Translations under genes and position numbers: made by a program
In this document: piece by piece, positions 50,072 to 59,618 of the stretch
Layout of the letters: every line of letters begins with the position of its first letter
Numbering within the stretch: position 1 is the stretch's first letter
Assembly (NCBI RefSeq): GCF_000424065.1
Contig: NZ_AUJE01000004.1
Location: 1-64,000, forward strand
DNA: 64,000 nucleotides
Reading direction: 5' to 3'
DNA from: Selenomonas ruminantium subsp. ruminantium ATCC 12561
GTDB lineage: Bacteria; Bacillota; Negativicutes; Selenomonadales; Selenomonadaceae
The notes under the pieces: model-generated
Databases searched by the model: none
Seen by the model: the letters and a program-made list of their open reading frames with translations, nothing else
Told to the model about the DNA's origin: nothing

Positions 50072-52052
50072 CTTTATCATTCTCCTCTATATATTTTTCA
50101 CTAAGTTCTATAACCTTGGCTTTAATATCCGCCAAGGACGCACCCTTTACCTGTGCACCGGCCACATTCTGATGGCCGCCGCCGCCCAGAGCCTCCATGA
50201 TAACCTGCACATTGAGGTCTCCCGTAGAACGGGCACTCAGCCCGATGGTATCCTCAGTAAGCTGGAAAATCAGGATACTCATGCGCACATTCTCAATGCG
50301 CAGCAGCCCATCTGCGGCCTGCGCCGCGATAACCTGAATGTTGGGCATCTTTTCCGGAATGGTGGAAATGATAAGCCCACCGGGGAAAAGTTCCGCCCGA
50401 GCCTTGGTTTTCGCCAGCGCTACAGTCGTTTCGTAGTCGGAACGGAACAGATGGCGTACCATCACGGGGTCAGCCCCGCTGCGCCGCAGGAATGCCGCGG
50501 CATCAAAGGTGCGCACCCCGGTCTGTATCGCAAAATTCTTCGTATCGACCACAATGCCGGAATAGAGCGCCGTCGCATCCAACCGTCCCAAGCGGATATC
50601 CTCACCAAAATACATCAACAGTTCCGTGATCAGCTCACTCGTGGAGCTGGCCCCCGGTTCAATGTACACCAGCAGCGGATTCTTGATGAAATTCTCGCTG
50701 CGGCGGTGATGGTCAATAACGACCACCTGATGTACACGCTCTAAGAGCGTGGGGTCTGCGACCAAATGCGGAATATGGGTATCGACTATAATGAGCACCG
50801 GGCTTAAGGCCGTAGAATTTTTGATATCCATTGCATGGACAAATACACCTTCATATTCTTCTTTATCCTTAAGCAAATCATGGAATTTGTCAATACCATC
50901 ATTCATATCGGACAGGACAATATGAAAACTCTTTTCCAGCTGGCGGGCCATCTTGGCTACGCCCATAGCCGCACCAAAGCAGTCAAAGTCTTCATTATGG
51001 TGCCCCATGATGTAAATTTCATCGGCACCTTCCATGATTTCCCGCAGGGCATGGGCTACTACTCTGGCCTTTACACGCGTGTGTTTTTCCACCGCCTTGG
51101 CCTTGCCGCCAAAGAACTGCGTCTTGCCATTCATCTGCACAGCCACCTGATCGCCGCCGCGGCCCAAGGCCAAATCCAAACCGGCCTGCGCCTGAGCGCC
51201 AAGCTCGGCCATCGTCTGATTTTCCGCTACCGCAATCCCCATCGAAAGGGTTACCGGCAGACGGTTGGTACTCTGCAGCTGCCGTGCCTTATCCAGCACA
51301 TCGAATTTGTCGTTCAAAGCCTGATCCAGTCCGGCCCGGGTCAAAATGACCACATAGAGGTCCTCGTTGACCCTGCGCATAAAACCGCCCAGATTTTTCA
51401 TCCACTTGTCTATGGTCTGATTAACCGCCAAGAGCAATGAAGTACGCTCTGCTTCCGTCTGCCCCTGCATGACTTCGTCATAGTTGTCAATCTGAATATA
51501 CACCAGCACGGTACGGCTCTGTTGAAAGGTATTCTTGAGCTGTTCATGGCTGGTCACATCTTGTATATAAAGTGTCATCAAAGGTTCCTGACGGGGAGCC
51601 ATCTGCACAGGGTGATAGTATACATGATAATACTTATCCGCATTGGCAAAGACGTACTCGCCCTCCTGTCCCCAAATCGGTGCAACGATTATTCCAGGCA
51701 GCAAATCCTTTACATCGGTATCCTGCTCCGGCTTCTGGCCAAAATAGACCGCCATGCGGTCATTGCACCACTGAATGCGCCCATCTTCATTGACAATCAT
51801 AATGGCCTGCGGCAGTTCGTCCACAGCGTAATTGAGCATTTCATTGATATTGCGCACCACATTGCGGCAATAGCGTTCAAACCGACGCGAGCGGTCTGCA
51901 CAGCGTTCCCGGGCAAAGGAGGCCAGCGCCAGCCATACCAGACCGGCAATGGCGGCAATGTAAAGATTATAATAAGACAGCACACCGATAAGGATCAGCA
52001 TGATCAGCAAATGTATAGTTAAATCTATCCACGCCGAAAGATTTCGTGGCAT
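50043..52052 (-). CDS. gdpP: Cyclic-di-AMP phosphodiesterase GdpP (YybT type)
   Basis: 669 residues. Two N-terminal membrane helices (about 9-48), a PAS domain (about 85-160), a degenerate GGDEF domain (about 175-300, lacking the GGDEF motif) and DHH/DHHA1 phosphodiesterase domains. Metal-site motifs: GHHNEDFDCFGAAMG near 350, DTHIPHLV near 430, VIDHHRRSE near 447 and the GGGHQNVAG end near 628. It breaks down c-di-AMP, which controls K+ and cell-wall balance; two trkH genes are elsewhere in the window. Start 52052, 10 bp after yybS. Confidence 0.95.
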   Translation of the reverse strand: MPRNLSAWIDLTIHLLIMLILIGVLSYYNLYIAAIAGLVWLALASFARERCADRSRRFERYCRNVVRNINEMLNYAVDELPQAIMIVNEDGRIQWCNDRMAVYFGQKPEQDTDVKDLLPGIIVAPIWGQEGEYVFANADKYYHVYYHPVQMAPRQEPLMTLYIQDVTSHEQLKNTFQQSRTVLVYIQIDNYDEVMQGQTEAERTSLLLAVNQTIDKWMKNLGGFMRRVNEDLYVVILTRAGLDQALNDKFDVLDKARQLQSTNRLPVTLSMGIAVAENQTMAELGAQAQAGLDLALGRGGDQVAVQMNGKTQFFGGKAKAVEKHTRVKARVVAHALREIMEGADEIYIMGHHNEDFDCFGAAMGVAKMARQLEKSFHIVLSDMNDGIDKFHDLLKDKEEYEGVFVHAMDIKNSTALSPVLIIVDTHIPHLVADPTLLERVHQVVVIDHHRRSENFIKNPLLVYIEPGASSTSELITELLMYFGEDIRLGRLDATALYSGIVVDTKNFAIQTGVRTFDAAAFLRRSGADPVMVRHLFRSDYETTVALAKTKARAELFPGGLIISTIPEKMPNIQVIAAQAADGLLRIENVRMSILIFQLTEDTIGLSARSTGDLNVQVIMEALGGGGHQNVAGAQVKGASLADIKAKVIELSEKYIEENDKDESDSAAGR

Positions 52053-52062
52053 TTAGCGCACC

Positions 52063-53025
52063 TCATTTCTGCTTACGGGCTGCAAACCGCTGCCGATAAT
52101 CAAAGATCATATCGATAAGTCCCGTCATGGCCACCACCTGTGCCAAAAAAGGATTCATCAGAAAGAACACATAAAATACGATCCGCAGGAACAGCTTTAC
52201 CTTAAAGTGCCGGAACAGACAATGAACCAAAACCAGCCCCTGCACCAGTCCTGCAATAATCGCCAGAGCATTGGCATTTAAAGAAATCTGATAGAGCCAC
52301 ATGATTTGCCGGGTTCCGCCCCAGTAAAGTCCCACCAGGGCAAAGCCGAAAAGATACAAAAAACCTTGCGGCAAACGCCATTCGTGAACAGCAGGAAACT
52401 GCGGCACACGATGTCCCAGCCGTCGCAGCACCTTGCTGCCGGAAATATATGCGGCAGCAGCATATAGAAGTCCCATCAGGATAAAAACCAGCGGGAACAG
52501 ATAGTTGAGCATCTTCATGCCCTCTTCAATGTCCGTGCGGGCCTGCGTCAAATCTGCCTCGTTCATGCCCAAACCTTCATAAGCCTGCAGCGTTGAGTCA
52601 AAGGACGATTGCAGCAGATCCACCTGCATCGTAAGCGGATTCACATCCGTCACCAACAGCAAAAGTCCAACCGCCGCCAACTGTCCGGCAATAGCGGCCA
52701 GCAGCGTCAGCATAAACGACCGTACGCCCGGCCAGCCCCGAGCAAAGGCCCAGCCTAACAGAAGCCCTGCCGGTGCAAAGGCAATGACCAGCCGCAGTGA
52801 CAGCAGCGGTTCCACCAAAAGGCCCACCAGTACACCGGCGGCTGCCGTTGCCATAGCGCCCCAGCGCAAGCCGTGGCGTACCACCAAAACAATCAGCGGC
52901 AAAGGCCAGAACAAGACCAGTAAAAAACCGATAAAGGGCAGGTAAACCGCCATCAATGCCAGCACCACACTCAGCGCCGTCAAGAGTCCGCTCTCCGTCA
53001 AGGGAGTGATTCTATGTTGATTCAT
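52063..53025 (-). CDS. yybS: YybS-like (DUF2232) membrane protein
   Basis: 320 residues with eight or so helices. Family and gene order (yybS-yybT-rplI) match the conserved Firmicutes arrangement. It begins MNQHRITPLTESGLLTALSVVLALM and has a variable central segment (VDLLQSSFDSTLQAYEGLG). It resembles S-components of ECF transporters but no substrate is known. First gene of the dnaB operon, with a promoter at about 53056-53084. Confidence 0.88.
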   Translation of the reverse strand: MNQHRITPLTESGLLTALSVVLALMAVYLPFIGFLLVLFWPLPLIVLVVRHGLRWGAMATAAAGVLVGLLVEPLLSLRLVIAFAPAGLLLGWAFARGWPGVRSFMLTLLAAIAGQLAAVGLLLLVTDVNPLTMQVDLLQSSFDSTLQAYEGLGMNEADLTQARTDIEEGMKMLNYLFPLVFILMGLLYAAAAYISGSKVLRRLGHRVPQFPAVHEWRLPQGFLYLFGFALVGLYWGGTRQIMWLYQISLNANALAIIAGLVQGLVLVHCLFRHFKVKLFLRIVFYVFFLMNPFLAQVVAMTGLIDMIFDYRQRFAARKQK

Positions 53026-53055
53026 ATTGTCATCCTTTCATAAAAACCACATTCC

Positions 53056-53084
53056 ATTATAGCAGATACACATTATTATGTCTT
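53056..53084 (-). promoter_or_regulatory. Promoter of the yybS-dnaB operon
   Basis: Minus-strand -35 AAGACA (53084-53079), 17-bp spacer, -10 TATAAT (53061-53056). Confidence 0.55.
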
Positions 53085-53103
53085 GAAAGCAGGTACTAAT
53101 TGT

Positions 53104-53133
53104 TTGACAGCGGTTTGCCGCGGCCATTATACT
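53104..53133 (+). promoter_or_regulatory. Promoter of ubiX
   Basis: -35 TTGACA (53104-53109), 18-bp spacer, -10 TATACT (53128-53133). It is a near-consensus promoter and is back-to-back with the yybS promoter. Confidence 0.75.
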
Positions 53134-53170
53134 TAAAGAAAGAATCATTACTGCAGAAAGGGTAACGTAT

Positions 53171-53725
53171 ATGAAAATCGTAGTTGGAATAACCGGAGCC
53201 AGCGGCAGCATCTACGCCCTGCGGCTGATTGATGTTTTGCAAAAACTCGGCCACGAAGTACACGGCGTCGTGACGGACAGCGGCTGGCAGGTACTGGCCT
53301 ATGAATGCAATATCTCCCGTGAAGAACTTGAAAGGCGGGTCGATGTACTCTACGACAACGCCAACATTGGCGCCGCCATCGCCAGCGGCTCCTTCAAGGC
53401 CGATGCCATGGTCGTGCTGCCCTGTTCCATGAAGACAACTGCCTGCATCGCCCACAGTCTTTCCGATAACCTGCTGACCAGGGCCGCCGACGTCATGTTG
53501 AAGGAAGGACGCCCGCTTGTCCTCGTTCCCCGCGAAGCGCCCATGCACGCCATTCATTTGGAAAATCTGCTGACACTCGCCAAACTGGGCGTAAAAATCG
53601 TCCCGGCCTCCCCGGGCTTTTATCACCGCCCCCAGACCATCGACGACCTCGTCAATATGCTGGTGGGCAAAATCTGCGACCAACTTGGCCTGGAGGCCAA
53701 TCTATTCCCACGCTGGGAAGGTTAA
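53171..53725 (+). CDS. ubiX: UbiX-family flavin prenyltransferase
   Basis: 184 residues. VGITGASGSIYALRL near the start is the FMN-binding opening; LPCSMKTTACIAHSLSDNLLTRAADVMLKE near 90 and VPREAPMHAIHLENL near 119 are conserved active-site blocks. UbiX makes prenylated FMN for UbiD decarboxylases. No ubiD is nearby. Ends in TAA that overlaps the stop of the convergent TSUP gene. Confidence 0.94.
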   Translation: MKIVVGITGASGSIYALRLIDVLQKLGHEVHGVVTDSGWQVLAYECNISREELERRVDVLYDNANIGAAIASGSFKADAMVVLPCSMKTTACIAHSLSDNLLTRAADVMLKEGRPLVLVPREAPMHAIHLENLLTLAKLGVKIVPASPGFYHRPQTIDDLVNMLVGKICDQLGLEANLFPRWEG

Positions 53726-54483
53726 AACAAACTCCACACCAATTTGCCGATAAGCACGGTAGTCATAATGATAAACAAAGGGCGTACATAACCGACGCCC
53801 TTTTTGAGTGCCATATTGGCGCCGCAGTAAGCACCGGCAATCATAGCAAGCCCCATGGGAATCGCATGGGCAAAATCAATCTGCCCTAAATAACCGAAAA
53901 AAATCACCGCCGAAATATTGCTGGCAAAATTGAGCGTACGGGCATTGGCCGCAGCACCTAAAAAATCAAAACCAGCCATCAAAAGGCCAAAGAGCATAAA
54001 CGAGCCCGCACCGGGTCCGAAAAAGCCATCATAAAAGCCCAGCAAAAAAGCCACCAATCCTGCCAATAGCAGCATTTTCGTGGACAGGCCTGCGTATTTA
54101 TTTTCCCTGCCCCAATCCTTTTTGAAAATGCTGTAGAGCAGTACAGCAATCAGCATGATGACTACCAACGGCCGCAAGATTTCCGGCGGCAGAAGCTGTA
54201 CGGTAAGCACGCCCAAAGCCGAGCCGATAAAGGACAACGGGAACAAGCGCCGCATCAGATAGCCGTCCACTTTCCCCGAGCGCACAAAGGTGATGAAACT
54301 GGTAAAGCTGCCCATGACCGCCGCGCACTTATTGGTCCCCAAAGCCAGGACCGGCGGCAAGCCGGTCCAAAGCAAAGCCGGCACGGAAATAAGGCCGCCG
54401 CCGCCCACCACAGAATCAATAAAGGACGCCATAAAACCAAAAAAGAGCAAAAAGGCCAGCGTCCCCGCATCCAAAAATTCCAT
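53722..54483 (-). CDS. TSUP/TauE-SafE family sulfite or sulfur-compound exporter
   Basis: 253 residues, eight helices in two repeats. Each repeat has the SVVGGGGLISVPALL-type segment (about 23-40) and GFYDGFFGPGAGSFMLFGLL (about 153-172). The family exports sulfite, sulfoacetate or related anions; substrate unknown here. It converges on ubiX with a 4-bp overlap (TTAA serves as stop on both strands), and no terminator is visible between them. Confidence 0.88.
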   Translation of the reverse strand: MEFLDAGTLAFLLFFGFMASFIDSVVGGGGLISVPALLWTGLPPVLALGTNKCAAVMGSFTSFITFVRSGKVDGYLMRRLFPLSFIGSALGVLTVQLLPPEILRPLVVIMLIAVLLYSIFKKDWGRENKYAGLSTKMLLLAGLVAFLLGFYDGFFGPGAGSFMLFGLLMAGFDFLGAAANARTLNFASNISAVIFFGYLGQIDFAHAIPMGLAMIAGAYCGANMALKKGVGYVRPLFIIMTTVLIGKLVWSLF

Positions 54484-54556
54484 AAACGTCTCCTTCAGAT
54501 TAATATTTCAACCATAATCGTATTCATTTTATCACAATTTTTCCCGCCTCAAAACC

Positions 54557-54585
54557 TTTACATCTATCCAGCACTGTCCTACAAT
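54557..54585 (+). promoter_or_regulatory. Promoter of the ThrE-type exporter gene
   Basis: -35 TTTACA (54557-54562), 17-bp spacer, -10 TACAAT (54580-54585); about 50 nt before the start codon. Confidence 0.65.
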
Positions 54586-54637
54586 AGTTTACATACATTT
54601 ACAATCGTGTTTACATTTTTGAGAGGGAAGGGATACT

Positions 54638-55966
54638 TTGAGTGACGACAAGGATGAGATACTAAACAAGCCCTTTGCAGAAATCGGCGAAAAACTGCAC
54701 CTGCTCCTGCAGACGGGCGCACTGTTAATGGAAAACGGTGCGGACAGCGACCGCACTGTACGGGATATGCGGCGGGCTGCCGCCTTCATGGGCATTGACA
54801 GCGAGCATATGCATCAGCATGTACTCTACACGACCTTGATGTTAAATGTCAGTGACAGCCGTCACTCCTATACGGAATTTTGCAAGTATCAAAAACACGG
54901 GATTAATATGACCACCCTGTCGGCTGTCAGCAAGCTGACCTGGCGGGCACTGGCTCAAAATTACAGTCTGGAAGCCTTTCGGCGGCAGCTGAACAATATC
55001 CGCAATCTGCCGCGGGCTTATCCGGTATGGCTGACCGCCTTGGGGGCCGGCGCTGCCTGCGGTGGCTTTTGCAAACTTTTTGGCGGCAGCTGGCTGGATT
55101 TTCTCCTGACCACCATATGTTCCCTGCTGGGCTTTTATGTACGGCGGCTCTGCACGGCTTATGCCTTCAACACCTACGCCACTATCGCCATCACCTCCTT
55201 TGTGACGACCATACTGGCCTGGAGCACCCAGTTTTTGACCGGCGGACTCAATTGGTATCCCCTGATTGCCTGTACTTTATTCCTCGTACCGGGAATCCCA
55301 CTGATCAACGCTGTGGATGACCTGCTCAACAACTTCATCGTAGCGGGTATGACCAGAGCCATGCATACCGTACTGGTGGTCAGCAGTATGACCTTTGGCA
55401 TCGTCATCGCCATCCGACTCTGTGGCGTAACCGATTTTACCAGTGTACAGCTGACGCCTGACACCGTTTATTTTTCACAGGCAATAGCCGCGGCTATCGG
55501 CGCTGTGGGCTTTTCCATCATCTTTAATGTCCCGCCCCGGATTCTCCCCGTAGTGGCTGTAGGCGGAATCATCACCGTACTGATTCGCAATATCGTGGTA
55601 CTGGAATTTGGTTTTTCACAAACGGCTGGTTCATTTTTGGGCGCTGCCGTGGTTGGGATTATCGCCTTAAAGGCCATTCACTGGTTCCATACCCCCAATA
55701 TCGTCATCACCATTCCCTCGGCCATTCCCATGATTCCTGGGGTACTGCTCTACCGCCTGCTCTTCGCCCTGCTGAACCTTGATTTTATCACGACCGAGGA
55801 ATTTTTCATCAGCCTGCGAAGCGGCATCAATGCCGTCACCATCATCATCGGCATTGCCGTAGGTGTGGCGATTCCCAATATCTTTATCCATCGCCAGATT
55901 GAACGGCGCAAACAGGATAATGTAACCAGACTGCTGGCCAAAAGATATGCCGAAAGCGAAGATTAG
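54638..55966 (+). CDS. ThrE-type threonine/serine exporter (DUF1212-DUF3815 fusion)
   Basis: 442 residues starting at TTG 54638 with purine-rich RBS GAGAGGGAAGGGA. The N-terminal half has LLQTGALLMENGADSDRTVRDM near 30, the DUF1212 signature, followed by about five helices. The C-terminal half has five more, including AIPMIPGVLLYRLLFALLNLD near 362, the DUF3815 part. The family exports threonine and serine. Both halves are in one chain as in ThrE. It is followed closely by azlC, so amino-acid export genes cluster here. Confidence 0.88.
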   Translation: MSDDKDEILNKPFAEIGEKLHLLLQTGALLMENGADSDRTVRDMRRAAAFMGIDSEHMHQHVLYTTLMLNVSDSRHSYTEFCKYQKHGINMTTLSAVSKLTWRALAQNYSLEAFRRQLNNIRNLPRAYPVWLTALGAGAACGGFCKLFGGSWLDFLLTTICSLLGFYVRRLCTAYAFNTYATIAITSFVTTILAWSTQFLTGGLNWYPLIACTLFLVPGIPLINAVDDLLNNFIVAGMTRAMHTVLVVSSMTFGIVIAIRLCGVTDFTSVQLTPDTVYFSQAIAAAIGAVGFSIIFNVPPRILPVVAVGGIITVLIRNIVVLEFGFSQTAGSFLGAAVVGIIALKAIHWFHTPNIVITIPSAIPMIPGVLLYRLLFALLNLDFITTEEFFISLRSGINAVTIIIGIAVGVAIPNIFIHRQIERRKQDNVTRLLAKRYAESED

Positions 55967-55999
55967 ACGCATTAGGAACTAGAGGAAAGAAGGTTATCT

Positions 56000-56725
56000 A
56001 TGACTCTGACAACAACCTCCGCCCCCAAAAGAGCCCCCTTTATGGAAGGCATACGCGACGGTACTCCCATCGCCCTGGGCTATCTGGTAGTAGCCTTTAC
56101 GCTGGGCATTGCCGCCCGCAACGCCGGACTCACGGCTTTTGAAGGATTTTTAGCCAGCTTTTTCAATAACGCTTCAGCCGGAGAATACGCCGCCTTTACC
56201 ATCATTGCCGCCGATGCTCCCTATCTGGAACTGGCGATTATGACGCTGGTGGCCAACGCCCGCTACCTGCTCATGAGCTGCGTGGTCAGCCAAAAATTCG
56301 CCCCGGATACTAACATTCTCCACCGCGTGCTGGTCGGCTTTGATATCACCGATGAAATCTTCGGTATCACCATCGCGAGAAAAGGCCCCTTGAATCCCTA
56401 TTACAATTACGGCGCCATGAGCCTGGCACTGCCGGGCTGGTCTGTCGGCACCGCCTTGGGCGTAATGGCCGGGAACCTCCTGCCCGAAGCTGCGGTGAGC
56501 GCCCTGAGCGTGGCACTGTTCGGCATGTTTATCTGGGTCATCATCCCCCCCGCCCGTGACAACCGCATTATCGGCGCCCTCGTCGCCATCAGCTTTATCG
56601 CCAGCTTCGCCTGCGCTCATCTGCCTGTAATCAGCGACCTTTCCGGCGGCACACGGACGATTATCCTGACCGTAGCCATCGCCGCCATAGGAGCTATCCT
56701 GCATCCCATAAAAGACCACGCTTAA
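56000..56725 (+). CDS. azlC: AzlC, branched-chain amino acid exporter large subunit
   Basis: 241 residues, about seven helices. Family features: PIALGYLVVAFTLGIAARNAGLT near 23, NNASAGEYAAFTIIA near 55 and NARYLLMSCVVSQKF near 85. Works with AzlD to export branched-chain amino acids or analogues. RBS AGGAAAGAAGG before ATG 56000. A palindrome of family B separates it from azlD. Confidence 0.92.
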   Translation: MTLTTTSAPKRAPFMEGIRDGTPIALGYLVVAFTLGIAARNAGLTAFEGFLASFFNNASAGEYAAFTIIAADAPYLELAIMTLVANARYLLMSCVVSQKFAPDTNILHRVLVGFDITDEIFGITIARKGPLNPYYNYGAMSLALPGWSVGTALGVMAGNLLPEAAVSALSVALFGMFIWVIIPPARDNRIIGALVAISFIASFACAHLPVISDLSGGTRTIILTVAIAAIGAILHPIKDHA

Positions 56726-56745
56726 TCCTAAGCAACTATAGCGAA

Positions 56746-56838
56746 ATAAGCCCGCGTGAACTGGCCGTGTTTTTTCGCAGCGTTTGACAAGCCTGTCTCA
56801 GCGAAGAAAAAATACTGCCAGTTCACGCGGACGCCTTA
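56746..56838 (+). repeat. Family B palindrome, copy B3
   Basis: Perfect 14-bp stem 56752-56765 with 56817-56830, inner TTTTTTCGC/GCGAAGAAAAAA, apex GTTTGACAAGCCTGTCT. Its outermost ATAAG/CTTAT arms extend it. It lies within the azlC-azlD unit, 20 nt after azlC and 36 nt before azlD. Confidence 0.85.
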
Positions 56839-56874
56839 TCACCTCTAAAGCCTCCAATAGAAAGGAAGTTATCC

Positions 56875-57183
56875 ATGAACCACGACATCTATATCTATTT
56901 GCTCGTTATGAGTGCCGTAACGCTGGCCATCCGCATACTGCCCGTCACCCTTATCCGCCGTCCCATCAAGAATCGATTTTTGCGGTCATTTCTGTTCTAC
57001 GTCCCCTATGTGACGCTGGCGGTCATGACTTTTCCCGCCATTATGGATGCCACGCGCAGCCCCTATGCAGGACTTTTGGCCCTCATTGTCGGCATTGGCC
57101 TTGCCTGGAAGGGCCTCAGCCTGTTCAAAGTAGCAGCCGCCTGCTGTATGGTGGTCTTTGGCGTAGAACTGCTTATCTTATAA
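56875..57183 (+). CDS. azlD: AzlD, branched-chain amino acid exporter small subunit
   Basis: 102 residues with three or four helices; opens with YIYLLVMSAVTLAIRILPVTLIRR, and FYVPYVTLAVMTFPAI is the typical central block. Partner of AzlC. RBS GAAAGGAAG before ATG 56875. Terminator follows directly. Confidence 0.93.
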   Translation: MNHDIYIYLLVMSAVTLAIRILPVTLIRRPIKNRFLRSFLFYVPYVTLAVMTFPAIMDATRSPYAGLLALIVGIGLAWKGLSLFKVAAACCMVVFGVELLIL

Positions 57184-57230
57184 TCAAAAAACAGCCCATG
57201 AAGCATCACCCTTGCTTCATGGGCTGTTCG
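57184..57230. terminator. Terminator after azlD
   Basis: Stem AACAGCCCATGAAGCA with TGCTTCATGGGCTGTT around about 7 nt, followed by TCG-T-rich sequence; also can end the convergent 94-residue gene. Confidence 0.8.
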
Positions 57231-57239
57231 TCTATTTAT

Positions 57240-57524
57240 TTAGGCAATCTGATACACACGGGCATCAAAACTCTTCCAATAGCTCACGGCATCATCATAG
57301 GACAGAAGGTAGCGGTCCTCGACTTCACTTCTCCCCAGCTCGATACCATAGCAGCACTTGGCAAACACAGATGCCTCTTTGTTGGCCGCTTCACGGATAA
57401 TCTCCCGCAGGGTATCTTCCACAAATGCCGTACGGGACTTCCAAGCCGCCTGCTCCTTCAAATTATACTTGCCTGTCTTGAACTTAAACAATTTGTTGGT
57501 GGCACTATTCACCGCAACAATCAT
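57240..57524 (-). CDS. Small hypothetical protein
   Basis: 94 residues, strong RBS GGAGAGGAG before ATG 57524. No signal peptide. Mixed helix and strand, YDDAVSYWKSFDARVYQIA at the end, two adjacent Cys (KCCYG) in the middle. No recognised family. Monocistronic, convergent with azlD. Confidence 0.65.
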   Translation of the reverse strand: MIVAVNSATNKLFKFKTGKYNLKEQAAWKSRTAFVEDTLREIIREAANKEASVFAKCCYGIELGRSEVEDRYLLSYDDAVSYWKSFDARVYQIA

Positions 57525-57694
57525 GGTTAATTTTACTCCTCTCCAAACATCTATTCCACAACATTATCCCATTAGATTTCTATAATAATATACATTTTTA
57601 TAAAAATTACGTTGTAATTTTACCCCAAAAGTCCCAATTACGCAAGGTATTTTCAGCAATTTAGTTTGCAATTGAAAAATTTTTTCCTATATGC

Positions 57695-59197
57695 TTATTC
57701 ATTTTTCCTATGAGGGAAAAACTCGTTCAACACCCGCTCGTCCTGCGGCTTGCCCAAATAAGTGCCCAGCAGGAAGAACAGCAAGGAAGCCGTAATGCCA
57801 ATGGTAATCTGATGCAGGCCCATGACCTTGAAGCCCATCCCCTGCGTCAGGCAGTAGACCACTGTACCGCCGCCCATGGAGAGGATTGCCCCGAGCTTAT
57901 TGGCCCGCCGCCAGAAAAGACCGAGCAGCAACATCCAGAAGAACGCCGTTTCCAAACCGCCAAAGGCGAACATATTGATAATCCAGATAAGGCTTGGCGG
58001 GGTCAGCGCAATGATGAAGACCACCACACCGATAACGGCAGTTGCCAGCATGGAAAGCAGGCGCAGCTGTTTCGTGCCCGGTTCCCTGCCTTTTTTATGC
58101 TGCTGATGTAAATATACGTCCTTGATAATGGCCGAAGACGCCACAATGAGCAGGCCCGAAATCGTAGAGATAGATGCCGCCAAAGGGCCGATAATGGCCA
58201 AACCAACCAAAGCCGGCGGCATAACTGTAACGATGGTCTTCGGAATGATATTGTCCACGCCGCCATAGGAGGCCAAATCCCCCGTAAGCACGCCATGGGC
58301 CAAAATGCCGGTAAAATTGATGCCGATATTCATAAAGCCTACGACCACCGTACCGATAAGCATGGCCTTATGCAGGCTGGCCGTATCCTTGTAGCTGATA
58401 CCGCGTACCACCGACTGCGGCAAAGCAATTGTACAGATACCCACCAGAATCCACTGGGTCAGGTAAAGACCGGCCGGCATATGACCGCCAGAGAATGGCT
58501 CAAACATTTCTGGATGATTCAGGTGAAGATTGGCCATCAAATTGCTGTAGCCACCGCCAGCCAGCAGCACATGATAAAGAAGCAGGACAATGCCCACCAT
58601 CATAATCAGCGCACAGCAGGTATCGGTGAGTGCTACAGCCCGGAAGCCGCCCACAGTGGTATAGACCACAACGGCCAGCCCAAAAAGCAGCAACCCCATT
58701 TCATAGCTGTAGCCGGTCACAGCCGCAAACAGCTTGGCGCCGCCCACGAACTGCGCCGTCATCGTCGCACAGAAGAACAAGACAATAATAAACGCCGCCA
58801 TACTTGCCAGCCCATCGGACTGGAAGCGCTCACGAATGATATCCACCACCGTCACGGCATCGAACTTGCGGGACAGCAGCGCCACGCGCTTGCCGAAAAT
58901 GCCGAGCACGAGGAAGATGGCCGTAACCTGCACCACGGCCATATAAATCCAGCCGAAACCAATCTGCCAGGCCATCCCCGGCCCGCCGACAAAGGAGCTC
59001 ACCGAGCTATAAGTTGCTACCGTGGTCATGGCCAGCACAAAGCCGCCCAAATCATGGTTGCCGATAAAATACTGCTGCACAAAATTCTTGCCAAAGCCCC
59101 GCGCCTGTACCTGCCGCACATAAAAACCAATGCCAATCATCACGGCCATAAAGATAAGCAGGGGCAACAGTGCTGCCAGATTACCGCCATTACTCAT
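57695..59197 (-). CDS. panF: Sodium/pantothenate symporter PanF
   Basis: 500 residues, about 13 helices, SSS family. Conserved blocks: VATYSSVSSFVGGPGMAW near 60, TVGGFRAVALTDTCCALIMM near 180 and GPLAASISTISGLLIVASSAI near 310. The best match in this family is PanF, which brings in pantothenate with Na+; it is paired with a YhdT homologue as in E. coli, which supports the call. It overlaps the yhdT stop by 8 bp. Confidence 0.9.
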   Translation of the reverse strand: MSNGGNLAALLPLLIFMAVMIGIGFYVRQVQARGFGKNFVQQYFIGNHDLGGFVLAMTTVATYSSVSSFVGGPGMAWQIGFGWIYMAVVQVTAIFLVLGIFGKRVALLSRKFDAVTVVDIIRERFQSDGLASMAAFIIVLFFCATMTAQFVGGAKLFAAVTGYSYEMGLLLFGLAVVVYTTVGGFRAVALTDTCCALIMMVGIVLLLYHVLLAGGGYSNLMANLHLNHPEMFEPFSGGHMPAGLYLTQWILVGICTIALPQSVVRGISYKDTASLHKAMLIGTVVVGFMNIGINFTGILAHGVLTGDLASYGGVDNIIPKTIVTVMPPALVGLAIIGPLAASISTISGLLIVASSAIIKDVYLHQQHKKGREPGTKQLRLLSMLATAVIGVVVFIIALTPPSLIWIINMFAFGGLETAFFWMLLLGLFWRRANKLGAILSMGGGTVVYCLTQGMGFKVMGLHQITIGITASLLFFLLGTYLGKPQDERVLNEFFPHRKNE

Positions 59198-59453
59198 GTT
59201 CCTCTGCCCCCTTTTCTTCGTCCAGGGGCATATCCCGGAACACGAATTTCAACAAAAGTTTCACCAGCACAATGGCAAACAGCCATACCCCAATACTGGA
59301 CGTAACCGCCCATAATGGCAGACCAAAAATCTCCATCTCCACATCGGCCAGGCCAAAACCTGCCCAACACCAAAACAAAATAAGTACCAGCAGTGCCAGC
59401 CCCGTATACGCGGCTTCGCGGCGAATCTGCTGATACTTTTCCCAATCGGTCAT
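59190..59453 (-). CDS. yhdT: YhdT-like small membrane protein
   Basis: 87 residues from ATG 59453 (MTDWEKYQQI), RBS AAAGGAG. Two helices (about 16-33 and 48-70). YhdT genes usually precede panF, as here. Function unknown; probably assists the symporter. A much longer in-frame extension upstream lacks an RBS and runs antisense to the exported gene next door, so it is rejected. Confidence 0.85.
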   Translation of the reverse strand: MTDWEKYQQIRREAAYTGLALLVLILFWCWAGFGLADVEMEIFGLPLWAVTSSIGVWLFAIVLVKLLLKFVFRDMPLDEEKGAEEHE

Positions 59454-59618
59454 AAATGAATTCTCCTTTCGTACAGTTGCGCCCTGAATTTTTTGCAGCG
59501 CATACCGTCGCTCTCTAGTGTACCGCAAAATGACCTTACTGGCAAATCTGGCAGGATTTTTTCCTTTAGAAGCGAAAATAATAAACAGGTATAAACAAAT
59601 CGAGAAAGGTTGATGACT

